Part shown: piece after piece, positions 51,797 to 61,327 of the stretch
Numbering within the stretch: the first letter of the stretch is position 1
How the letters are laid out: every line of letters begins with the position of its first letter
Assembly (NCBI GenBank): GCA_002471825.1
Contig: DKQS01000007.1
Span: forward strand, 434,001 to 498,000
Source: Flavobacteriaceae bacterium UBA7302
GTDB taxonomy: Bacteria > Bacteroidota > Bacteroidia > Flavobacteriales > Flavobacteriaceae
Reading direction: 5' to 3'
DNA: 64,000 bases
The notes under the pieces: generated by a model
What the model was told of the DNA's origin: nothing
What the model saw: the letters and a program-made list of their open reading frames with translations, nothing else
The model's database searches: none
Program-made: the position numbers and the translations under genes

Positions 51797-54637
51797 ATGT
51801 CAAAAAGATTATTATTCATTGCTTTTCTGCTCTTGGGTAGCGTAGCTATGGTTGCTCAAACCACGGTTACTGGTACAATTAAAGACGCAGGCTCAGATGA
51901 ACCTTTACCAGGGGTAAATATTAAGGTTGAAGGCAAGGCTATCGGGACCAACACGGATTTCGATGGAAAATTTGTTTTGAAAACTTCATCCGTTAGCCCA
52001 CCATTTAATCTAGAGATTTCATTGTTGGGATATAAATCTCAAGTGGTGCAGGTTACAAAAAACAATCAGGTAATTAATATTTCTTTATCTGAAAATGAAA
52101 CTTCTCTTGATGAGATCGTTGTTTCTGCATCGAGAACACCAGAACGTATCATGGAATCTCCGGTTTCAATTGAACGTATGGACATCAGAATGATCAAAAA
52201 CACCTCAGCTCCATCGTTCTATGATGGTTTAGAGAATTTAAAGGGAGTTGATATCAATACCAACTCGTTAACCTTTAAGTCGGTAAACACCAGAGGTTTC
52301 GCCACATTTGCAAACACGAGATTCATGCAGTTGGTTGATGGTATGGACAATTCATCTCCAATGTTGAACTTCGCAATTGGAAACTTATTGGGGATGTCTG
52401 AATTGGATGTGAATACGGTGGAATTACTTCCTGGTGCTTCTTCTGCACTTTATGGTGCGAACGCATTTAACGGTATTATGTTCATGAGAAGTAAGAGTCC
52501 TTTTGACAATACTGGTATCAGTGTTTCTTTGAAAACAGGATTTACCATTCAAGATGCTGCAGGAGACAACCGTTATGACGACTTCAACCTTAGAATGGCG
52601 CACAAGTTTTCTGATAAGTTTGCTGCAAAAGTTTCTTTGGCTTACCTAGACGGTGTTGAATGGCATGCAGTTGACTACAGAAATACAAGAAACGGTCGTT
52701 GGATTGCTGGTGATCGTACCTCTGATAGAAACTATGACGGTCTAAACGTTTATGGTGATGAGGTTTCTACCAATATTAGAGGAGTTGCTCAAACCTTAGA
52801 AGGATTAGGGCTTATTCCTAATGGAGCTTCTGCTTTGATTCCAAGTGAAAACATCAGTAGAACTGGTTATGACGAGCGTGACCTAATGTCTTATGAGGCA
52901 AAAAGTGTGAAGTTCTCAGGTATGTTGAACTACCGTCCGTTTGGTGATGAAAGTTTGGAAGTTATCTGGAACTCTAAGTTCGGTACAGGTAACACCATTT
53001 ACCAAGGAACAAACAGATACAATATTCAGAACTTCTTCTTAGGCCAGCATAAACTTGAGGTTGTTGGTGACAATTTCTTCGTAAGAGGTTATATGACCAC
53101 TGAAGATGCAGGAGATTCTTTCGATACTCGTTTTGCTGCAATCAACATCAACAGAGCGTGGAAAGATGACAACACTTGGTTCGGACAATATGTTGGAGCT
53201 TACTTACAAGGCACATTGGCTGGTTTGAACTCAGACCAAGCACATAACTTGGCAAGAACTACGGCAGAATCAGGAAGATTAATTCCTGGTACTCCAGGTT
53301 TCCAAGCAGCTTTCGATAGAGTAACTGCAGATCCAGATTTAATTACAGGATCTAAGTTCCAAGATAATACGAAATTGTATCATGTAGATGCAAACTACAA
53401 CTTAAGAGATGTTATTGATTGGGCAGAATTCCAAGTTGGTGGTTCTTACCGTTTGTATTCGTTAAACTCTAACGGAAGTATATTTACAGATTACGACGGT
53501 CCAATCGACTACGATGAATTTGGTATTTACACCCAAATGCAAAAGAAATTTATGGAAGAAGATCGTTTGAAATTAACGGCTTCTATCCGTTATGATAAAG
53601 CTCAAAACTTTGACGGAAACTTCTCTCCAAGAGTATCGTTAGCCTATGCTGCAGGAGAAAATAAAAATCAAAACTTCAGAGCTTCTTTCCAAACAGGTTT
53701 TAGAAACCCAACTACACAAGATCAGTATATCGGATTAAACGCTGGTAGAGCTTATCTAGTAGGTTCTGCTCCAGACAACTTAGATAGATATGTAACCAAC
53801 CCATTAACGGTAAGTGGTGCAGGTCAGTTATTAGGTGGCTTAGGAGCAACTACAAGAGTTTCTGGTAGATTGGCTTATGAGAATGCATTCTCTGCATCCT
53901 CTGTAGTTGCAGGAACACCAACAGCGATTAACGTTGACTTGGTTGCACCAGAGCGTGTAACTGCTTGGGAGGTTGGATATAGAGGATTGGTTCCAGTTGG
54001 TGAAAAGAACATCACCATTGATGCAAGCTTTTACTATAACAGTTATGAAGACTTTATTGCAGGTAAGAACGTAATTGTACCATTCTATGGTAACACGAAT
54101 TTGTCTGATACAGCTCCAATCGGACCTGGAGGTGCTCCAGTTCCATTAGCATTGGCTGCTTTGGCAAATGGTGACTTTACCGCTTTCCAAACCTATACAA
54201 ACTCAGCGGCAGATATTAATTCTTATGGTGCGACTATTGGAATTAATACCAAGATTTTAGGAGGTTTCGATTTCGGAATCAACTATACGTATGCAAAGTT
54301 TGATTTTGATCAGTCTACTGATCCTGATTTTGAAGCAGGATTCAATACTCCAGAGCACAAAGTAAAAGTTCAATTCGGTAAGAACGACTTGTTCGAAAAC
54401 TTCGGATTTAACTTTAACGCAAGATGGCAGAATGAATTCTTATGGGAATCTACTTTCCACGATGGTATGGTAGATGCGCGGACTGTATTAGACATGCAGG
54501 TTAACTACAGAATTCCAAGCTTGAAATCTGTAATTAAATTAGGAGGTTCTAACTTAACTGGTGAAGAGTTCTTTAGTGCACCTGGTGTTGGAGCAATTGG
54601 TTCTCAGTACTACTTATCTTGGACAATTAATAATTAA
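51797..54637 (+). CDS. TonB-dependent outer-membrane receptor
   Basis: 946 residues. Signal peptide (MSKRLLFIAFLLLGSVAMVAQ), CarboxypepD_reg-like domain at ~22-105 (GTIKDAGSDEPLPGVNIKVEG), plug (DEIVVSASRTPERIMESPVS; VELLPGASSALYGANAFNG) and a beta-barrel to the C-terminus. It is not a SusC type: no SusD follows. The SGNH lipoprotein gene starts 14 bp later, so the substrate may be esterified or lipid-like. Confidence 0.92.
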   Translation: MSKRLLFIAFLLLGSVAMVAQTTVTGTIKDAGSDEPLPGVNIKVEGKAIGTNTDFDGKFVLKTSSVSPPFNLEISLLGYKSQVVQVTKNNQVINISLSENETSLDEIVVSASRTPERIMESPVSIERMDIRMIKNTSAPSFYDGLENLKGVDINTNSLTFKSVNTRGFATFANTRFMQLVDGMDNSSPMLNFAIGNLLGMSELDVNTVELLPGASSALYGANAFNGIMFMRSKSPFDNTGISVSLKTGFTIQDAAGDNRYDDFNLRMAHKFSDKFAAKVSLAYLDGVEWHAVDYRNTRNGRWIAGDRTSDRNYDGLNVYGDEVSTNIRGVAQTLEGLGLIPNGASALIPSENISRTGYDERDLMSYEAKSVKFSGMLNYRPFGDESLEVIWNSKFGTGNTIYQGTNRYNIQNFFLGQHKLEVVGDNFFVRGYMTTEDAGDSFDTRFAAININRAWKDDNTWFGQYVGAYLQGTLAGLNSDQAHNLARTTAESGRLIPGTPGFQAAFDRVTADPDLITGSKFQDNTKLYHVDANYNLRDVIDWAEFQVGGSYRLYSLNSNGSIFTDYDGPIDYDEFGIYTQMQKKFMEEDRLKLTASIRYDKAQNFDGNFSPRVSLAYAAGENKNQNFRASFQTGFRNPTTQDQYIGLNAGRAYLVGSAPDNLDRYVTNPLTVSGAGQLLGGLGATTRVSGRLAYENAFSASSVVAGTPTAINVDLVAPERVTAWEVGYRGLVPVGEKNITIDASFYYNSYEDFIAGKNVIVPFYGNTNLSDTAPIGPGGAPVPLALAALANGDFTAFQTYTNSAADINSYGATIGINTKILGGFDFGINYTYAKFDFDQSTDPDFEAGFNTPEHKVKVQFGKNDLFENFGFNFNARWQNEFLWESTFHDGMVDARTVLDMQVNYRIPSLKSVIKLGGSNLTGEEFFSAPGVGAIGSQYYLSWTINN

Positions 54638-54651
54638 TAAAAACGACATTT

Positions 54652-56214
54652 ATGAAAAGTATTAAATATATAGTTATATTATTCTTATCCATTGGGTTTT
54701 TCAGATGTACCCCACCAGATAATGACATACCTGTTGTTCCTGCAGAAGCAGTACCAGTGGTTCCATTAAGCACCACAGGATTAGATTTCTCTAATTACGT
54801 TTCCTTAGGAGCTTCTTTTACAGCTGGTTTTACAGATGGTGCCTTGTTTCAAGCAGCACAAACCAATTCGTTCCCAAATATTTTGGCAGGTAAATTTAAA
54901 ATGGCCGGTGGTGGCGACTTTAACCAGCCGATGATGAATGATAACATTGGTGGATTGCTTTTAGGAGGAAATCCGATTCAAGCACCAAGATTATACTTTA
55001 ATGGAGCGGGGCCAGTTCGTTTGGCAGCTACTCCAACCACAGAAGTAACAACGCCAGTATCAGGTTCTATCAATAACTTCGGTGTACCGGGAGCAAAGAG
55101 TTTCCATTTAGTAGCACCTGGATACGGTAGCTTACAAGCATTAGCTGTTGGAGCAGCCAATCCTTACTATGTAAGAATGGCATCTGCACCTACGGCTACG
55201 GTATTAGGAGATGCAATGGCAACGAATCCTACTTTCTTTACTTTATCTGAAATCGGAGGTAATGATGTATTAGGTTATGCTACTTCAGGTGGATCTGGAG
55301 TTGACCATAATGTTACCGGTAACTTAGATCCTTCAACTTATGGAGGAAATGACATTACAAATGCAGCTGTATTTGGAAGCGTTTTTTCGAACATGGTAAG
55401 TACACTTACTGCTGGTGGAGCTAAAGGAGTTGTAGCAAACGTGCCTTACATTACTGATTTGGCCTACTTTACTACAGTACCTTACAATGCTATTCCATTA
55501 GATTCTGGAACTGCAGCACAATTGAATGCTGGTTTTGCTCAGTACAACGCTACCTTAGACCAAATTCTTGCAGCAAAAAATGCAAACTTGTTCCCAGCGC
55601 CTGTAATGGCTTTGTTAGCAAACTTTGATCAAGCAGAGGTTGACAAGAGAAAAGTGAACTACGCAACTGGTCAGAATGCTGTCTTAATCTTAGACGAAAA
55701 CTTAACGGATTTAACCATCTTCGGTGCTCCATTAGTAAACATGAGACCTGCAACGGCAGATGATTTAATTGTATTGCCTGCGGCTTCAGTTCTTGGAACT
55801 GTAGTAGGTGGTAACCCAACGCAAATCAATGGAGTTTCTGTACCATTGGCTGACAACTGGGTGTTAACTCCAGAAGAGCAAACAGCGGTTAAAGATGCTA
55901 CTGACGCTTACAACGCAACTATTGAAGCTGTTGCAAATGCGAATCCAAATGTTGCTTTAGTAGACTTTAAAGGAGTATTACAAGAAGCATCTACGGGGAT
56001 TGTATTCGACAATTACACCATGACAACACAATTGGTTGTAGGTGGTTTGATTAGTTTGGATGGAGTTCACTTAACAGCAAGAGGATATGCGTTAATGGCG
56101 AATAAAATTTTAGAAGCTATTGATAATGGTTTCGGATCTAACTTCATGCAGGCTACAGATGGTCTTGCAACAGCGGGGGACTATCCAACCAATTATTCTC
56201 CAATGTTGCGTTAA
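54652..56214 (+). CDS. SGNH/GDSL-hydrolase-type lipoprotein
   Basis: 520 residues. The signal peptide ends at a Cys (GFFRC, C19), probably lipidated. GASFTAGF (S56) is block I, SEIGGNDVLGYA block III, and LDGVHLTARGYALMAN carries the Asp and His of block V. It is longer than usual by an Ala/Asn-rich insert. Co-transcribed with the TonB receptor; both likely work at the outer membrane. Confidence 0.86.
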   Translation: MKSIKYIVILFLSIGFFRCTPPDNDIPVVPAEAVPVVPLSTTGLDFSNYVSLGASFTAGFTDGALFQAAQTNSFPNILAGKFKMAGGGDFNQPMMNDNIGGLLLGGNPIQAPRLYFNGAGPVRLAATPTTEVTTPVSGSINNFGVPGAKSFHLVAPGYGSLQALAVGAANPYYVRMASAPTATVLGDAMATNPTFFTLSEIGGNDVLGYATSGGSGVDHNVTGNLDPSTYGGNDITNAAVFGSVFSNMVSTLTAGGAKGVVANVPYITDLAYFTTVPYNAIPLDSGTAAQLNAGFAQYNATLDQILAAKNANLFPAPVMALLANFDQAEVDKRKVNYATGQNAVLILDENLTDLTIFGAPLVNMRPATADDLIVLPAASVLGTVVGGNPTQINGVSVPLADNWVLTPEEQTAVKDATDAYNATIEAVANANPNVALVDFKGVLQEASTGIVFDNYTMTTQLVVGGLISLDGVHLTARGYALMANKILEAIDNGFGSNFMQATDGLATAGDYPTNYSPMLR

Positions 56215-56235
56215 TCCAACACAACACATAGAATC

Positions 56236-56267
56236 AAAAAAAGCTAAGAGAAATCTTAGCTTTTTTT
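56236..56267. terminator. Bidirectional terminator between SGNH gene and sufS
   Basis: AAAAAAAGCTAAGA-GAAA-TCTTAGCTTTTTTT, a perfect stem with T-runs on both strands. Confidence 0.92.
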
Positions 56268-56269
56268 AT

Positions 56270-57484
56270 TTATAATAACATCATCTTGGCCTTTTGGAGG
56301 GCCTCAATGAAGAGGTCTATTTCTTCTTTGGTATTGTAAAATGAAAAGGAAGCTCTTACCGTTCCTGGAATTTTGTAGAAATCCATAATCGGTTGGGCAC
56401 AGTGATGTCCTGTCCTTACTGCTATACCCAATTTATCTAAGATGGCTCCGATATCATAAGGATGTATTCCTTTGATATTGAATGAAATCACTGAGGTTTT
56501 CTCAAGAGAATCACCGTAGATTTTTAAATCATCAATGGCATTGAGTTTTTCGTTGGCGTAAGCCAAAAGTTCGGCTTCATAAGCGTGAATATTTTCAAAT
56601 CCGACTGAATTCATATAATCCAGTGCAGCCCCGAAGGCAATTCCGCCACAAATATTTGGAGTCCCTGCTTCAAACTTGTGAGGCAATCCGGCGTAAGTTG
56701 TTTTTTCGAAAGTAACGGTCTCAATCATTTCGCCTCCTCCTTGGTACGGAGGTAACTTTTGAAGCCATTCTTCTTTACCATATAGCATTCCCACTCCCGT
56801 TGGACCACATAATTTATGGGCCGAAGCAACATAGAAATCCACATCCAACTCTTGAACATCTGGCTTTATATGAGGAGTCGCTTGGGCACCATCAATCAGT
56901 ACTGCAGCTCCTACCTTATGAGCCGCTTCTATTATTTCCTCGATAGGATTGATGATCCCTAAGGCGTTCGAAACATGATTGCAAAAAACCAGTTTTGTTT
57001 TGGAGTTCAATAGGTCGTGAAAAACACTCATTTCTAACTGACCACTTTCGGTCATTGGGATGACTTTTAAAACAGCTCCTGTTTTTTCGCAAAGCATTTG
57101 CCAAGGCACAATATTCGAATGGTGTTCGAGGGCAGAAACAATAATTTCATCATCCTTCTGAATAAGAGAAGCAAATCCAGAGGCGATCATGTTAATTCCG
57201 TGCGTAGTCCCCGAAGTCAAAATAATCTCATAGGGCTTTGCCGCATTGAAATGTTTTTGAATCGTAATTCGTGCTTCTTCATATTTGTCAGTGGCTTCCT
57301 GACTCAACGTATGTACTCCTCTGTGGATGTTTGCATTGTAGTTTTGATAGTAATCAACGATGCAATCAATAACAACTTGTGGAGTCTGCGAAGTAGCCGC
57401 ATTATCAAAATAAATCAAGGGTTTTCCATGTACTTTACGTTCAAGTATTGGAAAATCTTTTCTTATTTCTTTGGCGTTTAACAT
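56270..57484 (-). CDS. sufS: Cysteine desulfurase, SufS type
   Basis: 404 residues, PLP-dependent. The lysine is in SAHKLCGPTGVGMLYG and the catalytic Cys in RTGHHCAQPIMDFY. Supplies sulfur for Fe-S assembly. No other suf gene is adjacent. ATG at 57484 is preferred to a TTG two codons upstream. Confidence 0.93.
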   Translation of the reverse strand: MLNAKEIRKDFPILERKVHGKPLIYFDNAATSQTPQVVIDCIVDYYQNYNANIHRGVHTLSQEATDKYEEARITIQKHFNAAKPYEIILTSGTTHGINMIASGFASLIQKDDEIIVSALEHHSNIVPWQMLCEKTGAVLKVIPMTESGQLEMSVFHDLLNSKTKLVFCNHVSNALGIINPIEEIIEAAHKVGAAVLIDGAQATPHIKPDVQELDVDFYVASAHKLCGPTGVGMLYGKEEWLQKLPPYQGGGEMIETVTFEKTTYAGLPHKFEAGTPNICGGIAFGAALDYMNSVGFENIHAYEAELLAYANEKLNAIDDLKIYGDSLEKTSVISFNIKGIHPYDIGAILDKLGIAVRTGHHCAQPIMDFYKIPGTVRASFSFYNTKEEIDLFIEALQKAKMMLL

Positions 57485-57502
57485 AGTCAACTATTGAGCG
57501 AA

Positions 57503-57510
57503 CAAAGATA
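57503..57510 (-). promoter_or_regulatory. -7 box of sufS
   Basis: Minus-strand TATCTTTG, exact TAnnTTTG, 18 bp before the ATG. Confidence 0.55.
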
Positions 57511-57556
57511 CGCCATGTTTTTTATAAAGTATCGTTAAACTGATTTGGAATATAAG

Positions 57557-57564
57557 TATCTTTA
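57557..57564 (+). promoter_or_regulatory. -7-like box before the serine hydrolase gene
   Basis: TATCTTTA, one base from TAnnTTTG. A start near 57570 would exclude the ATG at 57565 and favour the ATG at 57583. Confidence 0.4.
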
Positions 57565-57582
57565 ATGGCCTTATTTTTTATT

Positions 57583-58908
57583 ATGAAGTATATCGCTAGA
57601 GTACTATTACTCATCATTACCGTCCTTTTATTTTATGTTGTATTCAGTTATCCTAAACTCAATATTCTTGCAGGCTATTCGGCCAAAAGTATGGCTTCCT
57701 CGGTATTCGTAGCCAATAGGTCCGCTGAGTTTACCGACGCCAATGATAACAATTTTGATCTGGTTGCCTATGGGAATGATCGGGTTGACCTGGAAGCTAA
57801 AGTGGCCTATGCCGATGCTTTTAAATTGCTTACTAGAAAAGGGTTCTACAGGGAAGGATTGGGAACGGTTTTGGCTCTAAAGGATGAAGATATTTCAAAG
57901 GAATATGCTAGTCCAAAGCGAAACAAAAAACTTATTGAGAAGCCTTATCCCTTCGGTCATCAAACTCCAGTGGATACGATATTTGAGAATGTTGATTATG
58001 ACAAGCTTAATGCCGCGTTGGATGGGTTGTTCGACCCAAAGAACAAAACCAGGGGTGCTGTGGTGATTTACAAGGACCATCTTCTTACAGAACGTTATGC
58101 AGACGGTTATGATAAGAATTCCAAAATGCTTGGTTGGTCCATGACCAAGAGTATTACCAGTACCGTTTTCGGAATACTCCAATATCAAGGTAAGCTCAAC
58201 GTATTTGAAAAGGCACCGGTTTCAGCATGGCAGAACGATGAGCGCAGAGAAATAACCATTCATAACTTGTTGCAAATGAACTCAGGATTGGAATGGGACG
58301 AAGATTACAACAACATTTCCGATGTTACGAAGATGTTGTTTTTAGAGCGCGATATGACGCAATTGCAAGTAAAAAAACCATTTGTAGGCAAACCCAACGA
58401 GACTTGGTATTACTCCTCAGGAACAACAAACCTTCTGTCTGGGATATTCAGAAAGCAATTTGATACCCATCAGGCTTACTTGAACTATTGGTATGCCGAG
58501 TTGATTGATAAAATCGGAATGCATTCTATGGTGTTAGAAGCCGATTTAGCAGGCAACTATGTTGGTTCCTCATATTCTTGGGCAACACCTCGAGATTGGG
58601 CCAAATTTGGCTTGTTATACCTGCACAATGGACAGTGGAACGGAGAAGTTCTCTTTGATGAAAAATGGGTGGATTATGCCACGATGCCAACACCGAGTTC
58701 TAATGGAAGGTATGGGGCGCAAATCTGGTTGAACAAAGGAGGTTTTCACAAAGGTGTCCCAACATCCATGTATTCCTTCAATGGATATCAAGGGCAAAAT
58801 GTGTTTATTTTTCCGGATCAAGATTTGGTGATTGTTCGAATGAGCTTGACTGAAAATGCCGATGTGGATGGCTTCCTTAAAGGAGTGCTTAGTTCAATAA
58901 AACAGTAG
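57583..58908 (+). CDS. Exported serine hydrolase (class C beta-lactamase-like)
   Basis: 441 residues with an N-terminal membrane anchor or signal (MKYIARVLLLIITVLLFYVV). SMTK at 186-189 is the SxxK motif, YSSGT the Tyr motif, and GRYGAQIW lies in the third-motif region. Likely an esterase or peptidase rather than a lactamase. An in-frame ATG at 57565 would add six residues. Distinct from the serine hydrolase at 1009, which has extra C-terminal domains. Confidence 0.87.
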   Translation: MKYIARVLLLIITVLLFYVVFSYPKLNILAGYSAKSMASSVFVANRSAEFTDANDNNFDLVAYGNDRVDLEAKVAYADAFKLLTRKGFYREGLGTVLALKDEDISKEYASPKRNKKLIEKPYPFGHQTPVDTIFENVDYDKLNAALDGLFDPKNKTRGAVVIYKDHLLTERYADGYDKNSKMLGWSMTKSITSTVFGILQYQGKLNVFEKAPVSAWQNDERREITIHNLLQMNSGLEWDEDYNNISDVTKMLFLERDMTQLQVKKPFVGKPNETWYYSSGTTNLLSGIFRKQFDTHQAYLNYWYAELIDKIGMHSMVLEADLAGNYVGSSYSWATPRDWAKFGLLYLHNGQWNGEVLFDEKWVDYATMPTPSSNGRYGAQIWLNKGGFHKGVPTSMYSFNGYQGQNVFIFPDQDLVIVRMSLTENADVDGFLKGVLSSIKQ

Positions 58909-58912
58909 AATA

Positions 58913-59959
58913 TTACTTGTTAAAAGCATTCCAACCTTGGGCTTTTAGCGCAATTTCTTGGTTGGCACGAGTGATCAATTGTAGTCCCTGATTTTCCTTG
59001 GTAATGTGACCAATAACCGTCAAATTTGGATTTCCTTTGATTTTATCGTAATCTGAAATGGAGATGGTAAATAGCAATTCGTAATCTTCCCCACCACTTA
59101 AGGCCACCATGGTAGAATCCAAATTAAATTCTTCACAAGTTGAAATTACCTGCGGATCCAAGGGCAGCTTTTCTTCATATATTTTACAACCTACTTTGCT
59201 TTGGGTAGCAATATGAAAAAGTTCCGACGACAAACCATCGGAAACATCCATCATTGCGGTTGGTTTTACATCCAGTTCTTTGAGCAACCTTGGAATATCT
59301 TTCCGCGCTTCGGGCTTGAGCTGTCGTTCAATAACGTAGGTATATCCTTGCAAATCTGGCTGATTGTTCGGATTTACCTCAAAAACTTGTTTTTCGCGCT
59401 CCAATACTTGGAATCCTAAATAAGCGCCTCCCAAATCACCACTCACAACAATCAAGTCGGTGGGTTTGGCACCATCTCGATACACAATGTCTTCTTTGTT
59501 AGCCTTACCAATGGCGGTAACTGAAATCAACATTCCTTTGGTGGAAGAAGAGGTGTCACCTCCAATAAGATCTACATTATAAGTATCACAAGCCAACTGA
59601 ATTCCAGCATACAATTCTTCAAGAGCTTCTAGGGTAAAACGATTGGAAACGGCTATGGAAACAGTGATTTGCTCGGCATCTGCATTCATGGCATATACGT
59701 CCGACAAGTTTACCATCACGGCTTTATAGCCAAGGTGTTTGAGTGGCATGTAAGACAGATCAAAATGAACTCCTTCAACCAACAAATCTGTGGTGATCAC
59801 AGTTTCTTTGTCGGATGCCGATAATACGGCAGCGTCATCGCCAATACCTTTTATCGTGGTTGTTTTTTTAAGCGAAAAAAACTGAGTCAGATGCTCAATT
59901 AATTTAAACTCTCCTAACTCCGATAAAGAAGTTCTTCCTTGATTTTTGTCTTCAAACAT
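58913..59959 (-). CDS. thiL: Thiamine-monophosphate kinase
   Basis: 348 residues. GIGDDAAVL, TTDLLVEGVHFDL, GGDTSSSTKGMLISVTAIG and MMDVSDGLSSEL are the ThiL/PurM-fold motifs. Phosphorylates TMP to thiamine diphosphate. Stop codon is 4 bp from the convergent serine hydrolase. Confidence 0.95.
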   Translation of the reverse strand: MFEDKNQGRTSLSELGEFKLIEHLTQFFSLKKTTTIKGIGDDAAVLSASDKETVITTDLLVEGVHFDLSYMPLKHLGYKAVMVNLSDVYAMNADAEQITVSIAVSNRFTLEALEELYAGIQLACDTYNVDLIGGDTSSSTKGMLISVTAIGKANKEDIVYRDGAKPTDLIVVSGDLGGAYLGFQVLEREKQVFEVNPNNQPDLQGYTYVIERQLKPEARKDIPRLLKELDVKPTAMMDVSDGLSSELFHIATQSKVGCKIYEEKLPLDPQVISTCEEFNLDSTMVALSGGEDYELLFTISISDYDKIKGNPNLTVIGHITKENQGLQLITRANQEIALKAQGWNAFNK

Positions 59960-59963
59960 GCTG

Positions 59964-59971
59964 CAAAAATA
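59964..59971 (-). promoter_or_regulatory. -7 box directly before thiL
   Basis: Minus-strand TATTTTTG matches TAnnTTTG and ends 4 bp before the ATG; a start at normal spacing would give a leaderless message. Confidence 0.5.
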
Positions 59972-60016
59972 GATAATTTACCTCTGGATTTAACAATAAA
60001 AAGCACCTTTAATTGT

Positions 60017-60024
60017 TATCTTTG
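60017..60024 (+). promoter_or_regulatory. -7 box of the LVIVD-MbnP-MbnH operon
   Basis: TATCTTTG, exact TAnnTTTG, 43 bp upstream of the ATG at 60068. No -33 box recognised. Confidence 0.5.
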
Positions 60025-60067
60025 TTAGTGTTGATAGTGGTTTTGAACTGATTAATAATACCCACCC

Positions 60068-61318
60068 ATGAAGAAATTTTTCCTTTTATTACTTGTTGTA
60101 TTAAGTGCTTGTGGTCATCTCGATGACATTGACGAGGCAAATAATAACAACTCAAATAACAATACCAACAACCCACCCGTAACTTCTAATATTGAAGCAC
60201 CATGTGAGAATGGTTTTGCGGGCGTATTTCCTTGTAGTGGGTATGATTTGGTAGCTTCTTTGACTTTGCGTGAGCTTAATACCACGGCTGTTAGTTCTTT
60301 AAGTGGTAACGACTCATGGGGTTGGACCGACCCTATTACGGGTAAAGAGTATGCCTTGGTTGCCTTGAACACTGGGACTTCTTTTGTAGACATCAGTACT
60401 CCAGAAACTCCTGTTGTACTCGGATTTTTACCGACCGCCACATTGAATAGTGACTGGCGTGACGTGAAGGTATTCAACAACTTTGCCTTCATTGTAAGTG
60501 AAGCAGCAGGTCATGGGATGCAAGTTTTTGATTTGACTCGCTTGCGAAATGTTGCCAATCCACCTGAGATTTTCACAGCGGATACCAATTATTCGGGTTT
60601 TGGAAATGCTCACAATATTGTGATTAATGAAGCTTCGAGTTATGCCTATGCCGTGGGGACTACCACTTTTGCAGGCGGTCCACATATCATCGATATTCAA
60701 GATCCAATGAATCCAGTGGCAGCAGGTGGTTATGCTCAAGACGCTTACTCACACGACGCACAAGTAGTTACCTATAACGGTCCGGATCCAGACTATCAAG
60801 GAAGAGAAATATTAATTGGATCTAATGAAACCAAAGTGGCTATTGTTGATGTTACCGATAAAAACAATCCGGTTCAAATTTCAACTATTAATTACGCAAA
60901 TATTGGCTACACCCACCAGGGTTGGTTTACAGAGGATATGAAGTACTTCCTATTAGGAGATGAATTGGATGAACTACGTTTCGGTGGAGAAACGAGAACC
61001 ATCGTCTTTGATTTTACGGATTTAGACAATCCGACTTTTCACATGGAATATGAAGGTCCAACTGAGGCAATTGATCATAACGGATATGTAAAAGATAATC
61101 TATTCTACATTGCCAATTATACAGCAGGAGTTCGAATAGTAGATATTTCAGACATTGAGAATCAGAACATGACAGAAGTTGGGTTCTTTGATACCCATCC
61201 CGTAAAGAATAGTGCAGCCTTTAGTGGTGCATGGAATGTTTATCCGTATTTCGATAGCGGCAATATCATTATCAGTGATATTGAAGGCGGACTCTTTATC
61301 ATTCGAAAATCACAATAA
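60068..61318 (+). CDS. LVIVD-repeat / choice-of-anchor B lipoprotein
   Basis: 416 residues. Lipobox LVVLSAC, then an Asn-rich linker and a beta-propeller of LVIVD-type repeats (ALVALNTGTSFVDISTPETP; MQVFDLTRLRNVANPPE; VAIVDVTDKNNPVQIS; VRIVDISDIENQ). Similar proteins carry the choice-of-anchor B label. Probably on the outer membrane. First gene of the operon; 9 bp to the next. Confidence 0.87.
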   Translation: MKKFFLLLLVVLSACGHLDDIDEANNNNSNNNTNNPPVTSNIEAPCENGFAGVFPCSGYDLVASLTLRELNTTAVSSLSGNDSWGWTDPITGKEYALVALNTGTSFVDISTPETPVVLGFLPTATLNSDWRDVKVFNNFAFIVSEAAGHGMQVFDLTRLRNVANPPEIFTADTNYSGFGNAHNIVINEASSYAYAVGTTTFAGGPHIIDIQDPMNPVAAGGYAQDAYSHDAQVVTYNGPDPDYQGREILIGSNETKVAIVDVTDKNNPVQISTINYANIGYTHQGWFTEDMKYFLLGDELDELRFGGETRTIVFDFTDLDNPTFHMEYEGPTEAIDHNGYVKDNLFYIANYTAGVRIVDISDIENQNMTEVGFFDTHPVKNSAAFSGAWNVYPYFDSGNIIISDIEGGLFIIRKSQ

Positions 61319-61327
61319 CACCCTCCA

